The notes below the pieces were generated by a model that saw only the letters and a program-made list of their open reading frames with translations, was not told where the DNA came from and made no database searches. Position numbers and translations under genes: made by a program. Shown piece by piece: positions 24,324-32,543 of a stretch of 41,422 bases of DNA. Location of the stretch: the NCBI GenBank assembly GCA_022072145.1, contig JAJVIG010000051.1, forward strand, positions 1 through 41,422. The letters are read 5' to 3'. Numbering within the stretch: position 1 is the first letter of the stretch; each line of letters begins with the position of its first letter. Source of the stretch: Pseudomonadales bacterium. GTDB taxonomy: Bacteria; Pseudomonadota; Gammaproteobacteria; Pseudomonadales; UBA5518.

Positions 24324-27300
24324 TCAGGACGGCCGCGCCTGCGGATCCACCGATCGCAGGTGCAGGTCCATCTGGGGATAGGCGATCTCGATGCCCTTCT
24401 CGCGAAAGACCTCGGTGATGCGCATATGCAGCTCGCTCTGCACCTGGAAGCGCAGCGAGACGTCCTCGACATGCGCGAAGCAGCGCATGTTCAGCGAGTT
24501 CGGGCCGAACTCGCGGAACACCACGTTCGGCGCCGGGTCCTTCAACACGCGCGGGTCCGACTCGATGATCGAGAGCAACGTCTCGCGCACCTCGCGCGGA
24601 TCGCTGTCGTAGGAGACACCGACGTCGAAGCTCAGGCGCACCACCGAGTTGCTGAGCGTCCAGTTGATCAGCCGTTCGGTCACGAACATCTTGTTCGGCA
24701 CGATGACCTCGCGGTTGTCGAAATCGGTGATCGTGGTCGCGCGCATGCGGATGCGTTCGATCTTTCCACTATGTTCACCGAGCGTGATGACGTCGCCGAT
24801 GCGCACCGGACGCTCGAACAGCATGATCAGGCCGGACACGAAGTTCGCGAAGATCTCCTGCAGCCCGAAACCCAGCCCCACCGACAGGCCCGCTGCCATC
24901 CACTGCAGCTTCGACCACCCGAAGCCGAGCATATGCAACGACACCATCACACCGAGCACCCCGACCGTGTAGCGGATCAGCGTCTGGATCGCGTACAGCA
25001 CGCCCTTCTCGGTGATCAGGTTGTAGAACAGCACGCCGACCAGCGCCGGCAGTCCCGACGCGAACACGAAGCCGAGCGCGAGCACCAGCAGGGCCGCGCC
25101 GGCATCGAACAGCGACACGGTGGCCACCGTGTCGGCGCCGTCCACGCTCTGCACATAGGTCCATAGCCCCACGGAATCCAGAATCGACAACGCCGTGAAG
25201 AACTGGCGCCAGACGAACACCAGCAGCAGCACGGCCGCTCCCGCCACGAATACCTGCAGCAGCGCGATCGCCCCGGCGCTCATCTTCTCGAGGTCGATCT
25301 CGTCGAAGCCATCCACCACCTTTGGCGGCGGCCCGCCATCGCCAGCCGGGGCGTCGTTGTCCTGCGCCTCCTGCGCGGCCGCTGGCGGCTGCGTCGCGGC
25401 CAGCGAGCGCTGTGCAGCGATCGTCAGACCCAGCAGTCCCGCGTCGAGCAGCATCTTCGAGAACAGCAGCACGACCGTGCTCAGGAACGCGCGCAACTGC
25501 AGTTCGCGCGCCGTGAAGTGGTAGCCCTGGATGTCGAGCAGGAACACCAGCGGCTGCGCGAGAACGATCGCCAGCAGCAGCAGCGAACCCAGCCGCGACA
25601 GCAGCGGATGACCGCGTGAATAGAACGCGGAGTCGAACATTCCGCGCGCGGCGCGCACGATCGCGACCAGAAACGCGAAATACGCCACGGTGACCAGCAG
25701 CCCGCTGATCCGGTACGACTGATCGGCCGGATCGACACCGAGCAGCCGCATGGTCGCGCCGAAGAACGCCAGCGGCAGCATCACCCACAGCCCGGCACGC
25801 AACAGCCGGCGCACGCTCTGCACGCGCGCGGTCTTCCAGCGCAGGTGCGCGCGCGCGAAACCCTCGTGCGCCATCGTGCCGAGCACCAGCAGATACAGGT
25901 AGCCGAGGCCCGCGGTCTGGTAGCAGGCGCCGGCGAGCGCCTGCGCAGCGCCGCCCGGCACCTCCACGCGTGCCAGCAGCCAGCCGGCGCATGCCAGCAG
26001 CAGCGGCACCGGCAGCGCCAGCAGCAGGTGTATCCCCAGCGCCTCGCCGCCCATGCGGTAGCGGTAATCGCGCCAACCCACGCGCCGCAGGCTCAGCGCC
26101 TGCAGCCGGTTCAGCAGCGGGCTGCGGTAACGCGTCAGCGCGAGCACGACGAGCAGCGCGAATCCAGCGCTCAGCGGGTGCGCGAGCACCTGCTGCCGCA
26201 ACGCCGCACCCAACCCGGCCCAGTCCTGCGCGAGCAGCGAGCCAAGGCTGGCGCGCGGCCACGCCAGCAGGTCGGCGAGTCCCAGCCCGGGATGCGACTT
26301 CATCCAGATCAGGTTGCGATCGACCAGCCTGCCGAATCCGGCGGCGGCGTCGGACTGCTGCCGGTACGCCTGCTCCAGGTCCACGATCTGGCCGGTGAAG
26401 TGCGCATAGGTGCGGTTCAGCGCATCGAGCAAGCGGCTGCGGTCGCTGAGCAGACGGTCCGCCTCGGCGAGTGTCGCAGCGCGTTCGGCGGGACCGAGCC
26501 CGGTGCGGGACTCGACGGCGCGGTAGACCGCCTCGCGCGACTGCACCTCGGTCGCCAGCAGGCGGGTCACCTGGAACTCGCGCAGCCGGGTGCCCGAGAG
26601 CATGCTCGCCACCGCGTCCAGCTTGCTGCCGGGCTGGTCGTAGCTGCCGAGCTTGCGGTACTGCTCCATCAGCACCGGCCCCAGCGCATCGCTGAGCGCC
26701 GCGATCTCGAGTTGCTGGCGGATGCTCTCGTAGGCGTTGGCGATCTCGGTCGCACGCGCGCCCGCTGCCGCGACATCGGCGCCCACCGACTCCGAACGCC
26801 CGACCACCTGCACGTACTCATCGGCGAGTTGCGTGATCTCCTCGCGCAGCGCCGACAGTTCCGGCAGCGGCGACGCGCTCCCGGCGAGGCTCTGGCGCAC
26901 GTGCTCGCGCAACTGTTCGGCATCCCCGATCCGCTTCAGGCTGTCCATGCCGAGCAACCCGGCGAGGAAACGTTCCTCCTGCTCGCGCTGCGCGGTGACC
27001 AGCTTGAACCGTGCCTGCGTCGCCGCGAGGCGGTCCGGAATGGTCTGCACCTCGGTCCCGAGACGCGCGATCCGGCTCGCGCGCAACTCGCGCCCGATCA
27101 GCCACTGCTCCTGACGGGCACGACTGATCGCGGGCGTTTCGCCGGCAACGGCGGCCGGCGGCTTGTCCTGGGCCGCAGCGCCGCCCGTCAGCTCATTGAG
27201 TTCCTGGCGTGCCGTCTCGATGCGCGACTGCAGGTTCCCCACCGTGACCTGCAGCGAAGCCTCCTCGGCGCGCAGCTCGGTCAACCGGGTCCGGGTATCG

Positions 27301-27701
27301 CGCAACAGCTTCTCGAGCCGCTCGACCGCGACGCCCTTCGCCAGTTCGCTGGCCGAGCGCGCCTGGCGCTGCAGCTCGCCGAGTTCACGCGTGTGGCGTT
27401 CGATCTTTTCCGGCGCCTCCTGGTAGAGACGCAGGAAGCGCGCGCTGCTGTCGCGGTTCTCGGCGATCGCGCCGAGGTCCTGCGCGTTGCGCTGGTAGAT
27501 CTCGAGCAGCCGTGCCTTCTGCGGATCGTCGGTGCCGACGTCCCCGAGCACCTCGATCTGGCGCTGCACTTCCTCGGGAGTCGGCAAGGTCTGCGCACCG
27601 TCACCGACGTCCGCTGCCGTGGCGACCGCCGCCGACGAACACAGCAGCAGGATCCTGAGCAGGCGTGTGCCGGTGTGCCAAAGGGCGCAACGATCGAACA
27701 T
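24324..27701 (-). CDS. mscK: MscK/KefA-like mechanosensitive channel
   Basis: This large (1125 residue) osmotic-safety channel opens under membrane tension to release solutes. It has a signal peptide (about 1-29, ending ATA-AD) and a long periplasmic region rich in Glu/Arg/Leu coiled coil (about 35-480). Several TM helices (about 500-900) follow, then the MscS core: pore helix region GLSVGLGFGLQEIFANFVSGLIM, then FERPVRIGDVITLG and the cytoplasmic beta/cage domains. This layout fits the MscK/KefA group rather than short MscS. It is monocistronic by spacing: 144 bp to the adaptor gene and divergent from the hydrolase gene. Ion specificity (MscK is K+-sensitive in E. coli) cannot be predicted. 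Confidence 0.9.
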   Translation of the reverse strand: MFDRCALWHTGTRLLRILLLCSSAAVATAADVGDGAQTLPTPEEVQRQIEVLGDVGTDDPQKARLLEIYQRNAQDLGAIAENRDSSARFLRLYQEAPEKIERHTRELGELQRQARSASELAKGVAVERLEKLLRDTRTRLTELRAEEASLQVTVGNLQSRIETARQELNELTGGAAAQDKPPAAVAGETPAISRARQEQWLIGRELRASRIARLGTEVQTIPDRLAATQARFKLVTAQREQEERFLAGLLGMDSLKRIGDAEQLREHVRQSLAGSASPLPELSALREEITQLADEYVQVVGRSESVGADVAAAGARATEIANAYESIRQQLEIAALSDALGPVLMEQYRKLGSYDQPGSKLDAVASMLSGTRLREFQVTRLLATEVQSREAVYRAVESRTGLGPAERAATLAEADRLLSDRSRLLDALNRTYAHFTGQIVDLEQAYRQQSDAAAGFGRLVDRNLIWMKSHPGLGLADLLAWPRASLGSLLAQDWAGLGAALRQQVLAHPLSAGFALLVVLALTRYRSPLLNRLQALSLRRVGWRDYRYRMGGEALGIHLLLALPVPLLLACAGWLLARVEVPGGAAQALAGACYQTAGLGYLYLLVLGTMAHEGFARAHLRWKTARVQSVRRLLRAGLWVMLPLAFFGATMRLLGVDPADQSYRISGLLVTVAYFAFLVAIVRAARGMFDSAFYSRGHPLLSRLGSLLLLAIVLAQPLVFLLDIQGYHFTARELQLRAFLSTVVLLFSKMLLDAGLLGLTIAAQRSLAATQPPAAAQEAQDNDAPAGDGGPPPKVVDGFDEIDLEKMSAGAIALLQVFVAGAAVLLLVFVWRQFFTALSILDSVGLWTYVQSVDGADTVATVSLFDAGAALLVLALGFVFASGLPALVGVLFYNLITEKGVLYAIQTLIRYTVGVLGVMVSLHMLGFGWSKLQWMAAGLSVGLGFGLQEIFANFVSGLIMLFERPVRIGDVITLGEHSGKIERIRMRATTITDFDNREVIVPNKMFVTERLINWTLSNSVVRLSFDVGVSYDSDPREVRETLLSIIESDPRVLKDPAPNVVFREFGPNSLNMRCFAHVEDVSLRFQVQSELHMRITEVFREKGIEIAYPQMDLHLRSVDPQARPS

Positions 27702-27814
27702 GGCGGGACTCGCGGGCGGGACAGGGGCAACGAAGCGGGCAGTCTACCGCACCGCGCCCCGCTCGGGCAGCGCGCCCCGGCACCCTGACTGAACCACCAC
27801 AGGGGCGCGACGGA

Positions 27815-27844
27815 TTGTGCGTCCGGCGGATTCTCTGCTAGCTT
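27815..27844 (+). promoter_or_regulatory. Possible promoter of the alpha/beta hydrolase gene
   Basis: TTGTGC (27815-27820) and TAGCTT (27839-27844) are 18 bases apart, or 17 if CTAGCT is taken as the -10. A start near 27851 would place the ATG at 27880 about 29 bases downstream, supporting that start over an in-frame GTG at 27817. Confidence 0.35.
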
Positions 27845-27879
27845 TCCAGACAGTACCTCGCGGACCGGGTCCTACCGCC

Positions 27880-28695
27880 ATGCTGCAACACGTCGCGCAC
27901 CGACCGCCCCGCACCGTCTACGCCCTGCTCGAGTTCGCGCGCGCCGTTAACGAGCTGGCGAGCCTGCTGCCGGCCAACCGCTGGCTCGCGCAGTTGCCCG
28001 GCGGCGACGGCCACCCGGTCGTGACGCTGCCCGGATTCGGCGGCGCCGACGGCAGCACCGCGCTGATGCGCCGCTACATCACGCGCTGGGGCTACGAGGC
28101 ACACCCGTGGCCGCTGGGGCGCAACATGGATCCCGCGGCGACGCGCGACATGAGTGGCGTGCTCGAATTCATGGACGGTGTGGTGACCGCCATGGGCGAG
28201 CAGTTGCACCGGATCCACCGGCGCACCAAGCGTCGCGCCTCGCTGGTCGGCTGGAGCCTGGGCGGTCTCTATTCGCGCCAGATCGCTGCCCGCTTTCCCG
28301 ACCTCGTGCGCCAGGTCGTCACGCTGGGCACGCCGTTCGGCGACCCGCGCGCGACCATCGTGTGGCCGATCATGCGTCGCCTGGTCGACTCTCCGGAACC
28401 GGGACTCGAGGATATGCGCCGCTGGATGGCGATGGCGCGGGTGCCGATCGAGGTGCCGCTGTCGGTCATCTGGAGCCGCAGCGACGGTTTCGTGCACCCG
28501 AGCATCGCCTGTCAGCCGGAAGGGCCTTTCACCGAGAACATCCACGTCTGCGGCAGCCACATGGGCTTCGGCTCGAATCCGCTGGCGTTCTACGTGATGG
28601 CCGACCGGCTGTCGCAGCCGGAAAACGGCTGGCAGCCCTTCGAGCGTTCCGGCTGGCGACGCCTGCTGTTCGGCGGCCGGCCGGTGAACGGCTGA
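27880..28695 (+). CDS. Alpha/beta-fold hydrolase (esterase/lipase-like)
   Basis: The protein has 271 residues. The nucleophile elbow is GWSLGG with Ser126. The likely acid is Asp202 (WSRSDGFV) and the likely base His227 (CGSHMGFG). LPGFGGADGST (about 50-60) forms the oxyanion loop. There is no signal peptide, so it is probably cytoplasmic. Substrate is unknown; lipase, esterase or thioesterase are possible. An in-frame GTG at 27817 would add 21 residues without family-like content, and a promoter-like sequence overlaps that stretch, so ATG 27880 is preferred although its Shine-Dalgarno is poor. The gene is divergent from mscK and 26 bp upstream of a lipoprotein gene, probably co-transcribed. 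Confidence 0.82.
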   Translation: MLQHVAHRPPRTVYALLEFARAVNELASLLPANRWLAQLPGGDGHPVVTLPGFGGADGSTALMRRYITRWGYEAHPWPLGRNMDPAATRDMSGVLEFMDGVVTAMGEQLHRIHRRTKRRASLVGWSLGGLYSRQIAARFPDLVRQVVTLGTPFGDPRATIVWPIMRRLVDSPEPGLEDMRRWMAMARVPIEVPLSVIWSRSDGFVHPSIACQPEGPFTENIHVCGSHMGFGSNPLAFYVMADRLSQPENGWQPFERSGWRRLLFGGRPVNG

Positions 28696-28721
28696 ACAAT
28701 CCACTCACGGAGCAGTACCCC

Positions 28722-29291
28722 ATGAGATACACCGTTCGACGCGCCCGCACCGTTGTGGTCGCGCTGGCGCTCGCGCTCGCGGCCTCCGCCTGCAGCCTCA
28801 TGCCGCGCGTGGACACCGACTACAACCCCGACTACGAGCTGCGCGCGGCGCGCAGCATCGCGATCGTCGATCCGCGGACGGTGTCGAACTCGCCGGCGAT
28901 CGCCAGCGACGACCTGCTGCACAACCGCATCCGGCGCTCGCTCGCCGCCGCGCTCGAGGCGCGCGGCTATCGCATCGTGGCGCCGGAACAGGCCGAGCTG
29001 CTCGCGAGCTTCCTCGTCACCACCGAGAACCGTACCCGCATCCGCGATTACAACGTCGGCTGGTCCTATACCCGCTGCTGGCGCTGCGGCCCGTTCGTGA
29101 CGGGCGCCGACATCGACGTCGAGGAATACACCGAAGGTACGCTGTTCATCGACTTCATCGACCCCGCGAGCCGCCAGTTGCAGTGGCGCGGCTCGATCAC
29201 GCGACGCCTCGTGGAAGGACGCAGCGTGGCCGAGCGCGAACGCATCGTCGACGAGACCGTCGCCGCGATCGTCGCCCGCTTCCCCCCGTAG
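28722..29291 (+). CDS. DUF4136-like lipoprotein
   Basis: The 189-residue protein has a signal peptide with a twin-Arg-like basic start (RRAR), a hydrophobic stretch and the lipobox ASAC (Cys24). The mature part resembles DUF4136 lipoproteins: DYNPDYEL near the N-terminus, an Ala-rich helix (SLAAALEARGYRI), then LLASFLVTTENRTRI, GTLFIDFIDPASRQLQWRGS and a final helix. A CxxC pair (Cys119 and Cys122 in RCWRCG) is unusual and may bind metal or form a disulfide. Function is unknown. It ends in TAG, which is part of the GTAG foot of a REP palindrome lying between it and convergent trpA. Confidence 0.78.
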   Translation: MRYTVRRARTVVVALALALAASACSLMPRVDTDYNPDYELRAARSIAIVDPRTVSNSPAIASDDLLHNRIRRSLAAALEARGYRIVAPEQAELLASFLVTTENRTRIRDYNVGWSYTRCWRCGPFVTGADIDVEEYTEGTLFIDFIDPASRQLQWRGSITRRLVEGRSVAERERIVDETVAAIVARFPP

Positions 29292-29348
29292 GTTCGGCCT
29301 GTGGCCGAACGGGGTTGCCGCAAATGTCCGGGCGCAGCCCGGACCTAC
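29288..29348. repeat. REPIN 1: 61-bp inverted pair of REP palindromes, bounded by the stop codons of two genes
   Basis: Left half 29288-29310: GTAG, then arms GTTCGGCC/GGCCGAAC around TGT. Spacer 29311-29324: GGGGTTGCCGCAAA. Right half 29325-29348: T, arms GTCCGGGC/GCCCGGAC around GCA, then CTAC. The left GTAG carries the TAG stop of the DUF4136 gene (29289-29291) and the right CTAC carries the TAG stop of trpA (29345-29347). The whole intergenic space is the element. It is 60 of 61 bases identical to REPIN 2, inverted. Confidence 0.94.
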
Positions 29349-30118
29349 GCCGGCAGCGCGAGGCTCGCGAGGAAATCGCGCAGACCGTCCTCGCGGCCGG
29401 ACGCCCAGGCACGCAGCGCCGCGGTGCCGATGATCGCGATGTCGGCGTGTTCCGCGATGAACGCGATGTCCTCGCGCGTCGCCACGCCGAAGCCCAGTGC
29501 GAGCGGCAGCACGGTCGCGCGTCGGCAGCGCGCGAGCAGTGCCGCCACGTCCTCGTTCATCGCCGTGCTGGATCCGGTGACGCCCTTGCGCGCGACCACA
29601 TAGACGAAGCCGTGCGCGACCGCCGCGAGCTGGGCGAGCCGCGCGTCGCTGCTGGTCGGCGTCATCAGCACGACCGGCGCCAGCTCGCGCGCCAGTGCGA
29701 GCTCACGCAACCCGGCGGCCTCCTCGATCGGCAGGTCCGGCAGGATGAACCCGGCGGCGCCGGCCTGTGCAAGCCGGTCCACGAAGGCCTCGTCGCCCAT
29801 GCGGAACGCGGTGTTGTAGTAGCCCATCATCAGCACGCGGAACGGGAAATGGGCGCACACGCGCGCCATGAACTCGAAGCACTGCGCCACCGTGGTGCCG
29901 CGCGCCAGCGATTCCTGGTTCGCCTTCACGAACAGCGGGCCGTCGGCGGAGGGTTCCGAGAACGGGAACTGCAGCTCGACCAGATCGACGCCGAAGCCGG
30001 CCATGATCTCGAGCTCGCGCCAGTTGTCCTCGAAGCTCGGATAACCGCAGACGACGTGCGTCATCACCAGCGGCCGGCGCGTCGCGCGCCGCCGCTCCAG
30101 GTACTCATTCAACCGCAT
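29345..30118 (-). CDS. trpA: Tryptophan synthase alpha chain
   Basis: TrpA cleaves indole-3-glycerol phosphate to indole and glyceraldehyde 3-phosphate and passes indole to TrpB. The 257-residue TIM barrel keeps both catalytic acids: Glu48 (E. coli Glu49) and Asp59 (E. coli Asp60, in SADGP). It departs from consensus around them, with FPFSEP where most enzymes have PFSDP (E. coli Asp56, at the alpha-beta interface). GFVYVVARKGVTG forms the phosphate-side loop. ATG 30118 is chosen because homology starts at RLNEYLERRR; it overlaps the trpB end by 14 bases, so expression is coupled. The TAG stop is the foot of REPIN 1. No trpF, trpC or other trp gene is in the window. Confidence 0.93.
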   Translation of the reverse strand: MRLNEYLERRRATRRPLVMTHVVCGYPSFEDNWRELEIMAGFGVDLVELQFPFSEPSADGPLFVKANQESLARGTTVAQCFEFMARVCAHFPFRVLMMGYYNTAFRMGDEAFVDRLAQAGAAGFILPDLPIEEAAGLRELALARELAPVVLMTPTSSDARLAQLAAVAHGFVYVVARKGVTGSSTAMNEDVAALLARCRRATVLPLALGFGVATREDIAFIAEHADIAIIGTAALRAWASGREDGLRDFLASLALPA

Positions 30119-31358
30119 ACTGTGCCGCCTTGGCGCCGATGAAGCGTTTCCAGTTGGCGTCGCCGAGCGCATCGGCGACGGTGAAGATGTCCTTGTCGCC
30201 GCGCCCGGACTGGTTGATCAGGATCACCGCGTCGCGCCCCAGCGACGGCGCCTCGCGCACTGCGCGCACGAAGGCGTGCGTGCTCTCGAGGGCGGGGATC
30301 AGGCCCTCGGTGCGCATCACCAGTCGCAGCGTCTCGGCGACCTCGGCGTCGGTCGCCGCCTCGAAGCGCACCCGCCCCTGCTCCCACAGCCAGACAAGGA
30401 TCGGATTGACGCCGATGTAGTCCAGTCCGGCGGCGACCGAGTGCGTCTCGAGCATGTTGCCCTGCTCGTCCTGCAGGAAGTAGGTCTTGAAGCCCTGCGC
30501 TACGCCGACCGAGGCATCGTGGTACGCGAGCCGCGCCGCGTGCAGACCCTTGCCGGGCCCGAAGCCACCGGCCTCGCAGCCCACCAGTTCGACGCCCGCG
30601 TCGTCGAGGAAACCCTGGAAGATCCCGATCGCGTTCGACCCGCCGCCGACGCAGGCGTACACGCGATCCGGCAGCCGGCCGGTCGCGGCCAGGATCTGCT
30701 CGCGGGCCTCGAGCCCGATGATCGACTGGAACCAGCTCACCATCTCCGGGAACGGATGCGCGCCACAGGCCGTGCCCAGCACGTAGTGGGTGTCGGCCAT
30801 ATTGGTCGACCAGTCACGCATCGCCTCGTTGATCGCGTCCTTCAGCGTGCGCTGCCCGTCCTCGACCGAAACCACCTCGGCGCCCAGGTTCTCCATCCAG
30901 AACACGTTCGGGCGCTGGCGTGCGATGTCGACCGCCCCCATGTAGATGCGGCAGCGAAAACCGAACTTGGCCGCCATCGTCGCGGTGGCGAAGCCGTGCT
31001 GCCCGGCGCCCGTCTCGGCGATCACGCGTCTCTTGCCGAGGCGCCGGCACAGCAGCCCCTGCCCCATCACGTTGTTGATCTTGTGCGATCCGGTGTGGTT
31101 CAGGTCCTCGCGCTTCACGTAGATCTGCGCACCGCCCAGCTGGCGCGAGAGATTCGCCAGGTGGGTGACCGGCGTCGGGCGCCCGGAATACTCGCGCATC
31201 AGCTGGCGGTACTCCTGCCAGAACGCGGGGTCGCGCTTGGCGGCACGGAACCCCTCGCGCAGCTCCTCGATCGTGGAGTGCAGGATCTCCGGCAGGAAGG
31301 CGCCGCCGTAGCGGCCGTAGTAACCCTCCCGGCCGGGGGCGAAATCGAACAGGTCCAT
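30105..31358 (-). CDS. trpB: Tryptophan synthase beta chain
   Basis: TrpB condenses indole and serine to tryptophan with pyridoxal phosphate. The 417 residues show the PLP lysine Lys93 in NHTGSHKIN, catalytic Glu115 in IAETGAGQHG, and the phosphate-binding GGGSNAIG loop. Length is typical of the TrpB1 type. Several positions differ from the usual proteobacterial consensus (GSHKIN for GAHKIN, NVFWMENLGAEV, LGTACGAHPFPEM), suggesting a divergent lineage or transfer, although the active site is intact. The upstream 187 bp, shared with divergent yqhA, contains a 16-bp triple repeat but no obvious leader peptide or trp attenuator. It is first in a trpBA operon. Confidence 0.95.
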   Translation of the reverse strand: MDLFDFAPGREGYYGRYGGAFLPEILHSTIEELREGFRAAKRDPAFWQEYRQLMREYSGRPTPVTHLANLSRQLGGAQIYVKREDLNHTGSHKINNVMGQGLLCRRLGKRRVIAETGAGQHGFATATMAAKFGFRCRIYMGAVDIARQRPNVFWMENLGAEVVSVEDGQRTLKDAINEAMRDWSTNMADTHYVLGTACGAHPFPEMVSWFQSIIGLEAREQILAATGRLPDRVYACVGGGSNAIGIFQGFLDDAGVELVGCEAGGFGPGKGLHAARLAYHDASVGVAQGFKTYFLQDEQGNMLETHSVAAGLDYIGVNPILVWLWEQGRVRFEAATDAEVAETLRLVMRTEGLIPALESTHAFVRAVREAPSLGRDAVILINQSGRGDKDIFTVADALGDANWKRFIGAKAAQYAVE

Positions 31359-31425
31359 GCGCCGGAACTCCGCGGAAAAGGGCGTGAAGGATACGCAAAA
31401 GCGCGCCGCTCAGGAACCGTCGGCT

Positions 31426-31473
31426 CCGCGCCGGCAGGTGTCCGCGCCGGCATGTGTCCGCGCCGGCGTGTGC
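31426..31473. repeat. Three 16-bp tandem repeats between trpB and yqhA
   Basis: Units at 31426-31441, 31442-31457 and 31458-31473 share CCGCGCCGGC followed by a variable AGGTGT/ATGTGT/GTGTGC end. They lie in the divergent promoter region, directly upstream of a -10-like TAGCAT (31474-31479) for yqhA. They could bind a regulator or be a slippage product. Confidence 0.85.
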
Positions 31474-31545
31474 TAGCATGCGCGGGCCGCGGCGGAACCC
31501 TGCGGCACGTCATCGAAAAGCCCCACACGAAGGAAGCCCCGGATC

Positions 31546-32043
31546 ATGGAGCGACTGATCGAGCAACTGATGTACCGCTCGCGCTGGCTGCTCGCGCCGA
31601 TCTACCTCGGCCTCAGCGTCGCGCTGGTCGCGCTCGCGGTGAAGTTCTTCCAGGAGGCCTGGCACCTGATCGTGCACATCCTGACCATCAGCGAGGCGGA
31701 CCTGGTGCTGGTGACGCTGTCGCTGATCGACATGGCGATGGTCGGCGGATTGCTGGTCATGGTGATGATGAGCGGTTACGAAAACTTCGTCTCCGCGCTC
31801 GACGTCGACGGCGACCAGGAAAAGCTCGCCTGGCTCGGCAAGATGGATGCTTCCTCGCTGAAGCTGAAGGTGGCCGCGAGCATCGTCGCGATCTCGAGCA
31901 TCCACCTGCTGAAGATCTTCATGAACGCCGAGAACACCGGCAACGACAAGCTGCTCTGGTACACCGTGATCCACCTCACGTTCGTGCTGTCTGCCTTCGC
32001 GATGGGCTACCTCGACCGGCTGATGCGCCAGACCCACGCCTGA
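31546..32043 (+). CDS. yqhA: YqhA-family (UPF0114) inner-membrane protein
   Basis: The 165-residue membrane protein fits UPF0114/TIGR00645. The N-terminus [21 protein letters not shown] is characteristic. There are about four TM segments: about 15-35, 55-77 ([23 protein letters not shown]), 107-125 and 137-155. AAGGAAG lies about 8 bases upstream of the ATG. Function of the family is unknown. The stop and the next start share one base (TGATG), so it is co-translated with the downstream thioesterase. Confidence 0.9.
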   Translation: MERLIEQLMYRSRWLLAPIYLGLSVALVALAVKFFQEAWHLIVHILTISEADLVLVTLSLIDMAMVGGLLVMVMMSGYENFVSALDVDGDQEKLAWLGKMDASSLKLKVAASIVAISSIHLLKIFMNAENTGNDKLLWYTVIHLTFVLSAFAMGYLDRLMRQTHA

Positions 32044-32486
32044 TGGACGCCTGGGACCACCCGCACCCGTTCCTGCACGCCGTGCGGGTGGAGCCGGCAC
32101 ACATCGACGTGCTCGAGCACGCGAACAACCTGGCCTACATCGGCTGGTGCCAGGACACCGCGTGGCGACACTCGGGGGCGCTCGGCCTGGATCCCGGTGC
32201 GTACAAATCGCTCGACCGCGCGATGGTCGTGCGCAGCGCTCGCTACGACTACCTCGCCGCCGCGGTCTGCGGTGACGAACTCGAGATAGGCACCTGGCTC
32301 ACCGCCAGCGACGGCCGGCTGCAGATGCGGCGGCATTTCCAGGTACGTCGGCACGGCGACGGCCTGACGCTGTTCCGCGGCGACTGGGAACTGGTCTGCA
32401 TCCGGCTCGGCACCGGCAAGCCGGCGCGGATGCCGGAGATCTTCCGCGCCTGCTACGAGCCGGCCGTGATCGACCCGAACATGTAG
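32043..32486 (+). CDS. Hotdog-fold acyl-CoA thioesterase (4HBT-like)
   Basis: The 147-residue protein has the 4-hydroxybenzoyl-CoA thioesterase-like hotdog signature HIDVLEHANNLAYIGW, with the presumed catalytic Asp22 and the HANN helix start at 26-29. The rest forms the expected strands (MVVRSARYDYLAAAVCGDEL, GRLQMRRHFQV, FRGDWELVCI). Enzymes of this family hydrolyse acyl- or aroyl-CoA thioesters; the substrate is not predictable. It starts one base into the yqhA stop (TGATG). Its TAG stop (32484-32486) is the GTAG foot of REPIN 2, which separates it from convergent corA. Confidence 0.87.
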   Translation: MDAWDHPHPFLHAVRVEPAHIDVLEHANNLAYIGWCQDTAWRHSGALGLDPGAYKSLDRAMVVRSARYDYLAAAVCGDELEIGTWLTASDGRLQMRRHFQVRRHGDGLTLFRGDWELVCIRLGTGKPARMPEIFRACYEPAVIDPNM

Positions 32487-32543
32487 GTCCGGGCTGCGCC
32501 CGGACATTTCCGGCAACCCCGTTCGGCCACAGGCCGAACCTAC
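32483..32543. repeat. REPIN 2: second 61-bp inverted REP pair, opposite orientation to REPIN 1
   Basis: Left half 32483-32506: GTAG, arms GTCCGGGC/GCCCGGAC around TGC, then A. Spacer 32507-32520: TTTCCGGCAACCCC. Right half 32521-32543: arms GTTCGGCC/GGCCGAAC around ACA, then CTAC. The left foot contains the thioesterase TAG (32484-32486) and the right foot the corA TAG (32540-32542). Its reverse complement differs from REPIN 1 by one base, in the spacer. Confidence 0.94.

Noticed and set aside
25845..27788. Long plus-strand frame opposite mscK, and similar ones at 16809-17933, 22860-24293 and 30276-31500
   Set aside because: Translations have no recognisable domain and repeat the shadow composition of the opposite strand; the real genes explain these regions.
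29345..30118. Loss of catalytic Asp60 in TrpA, suggested by FSEP in place of FSDP
   Set aside because: Counting against E. coli TrpA shows that the catalytic Asp is the one in ADGP (here Asp59), which is present; the change is at the Asp56 equivalent.
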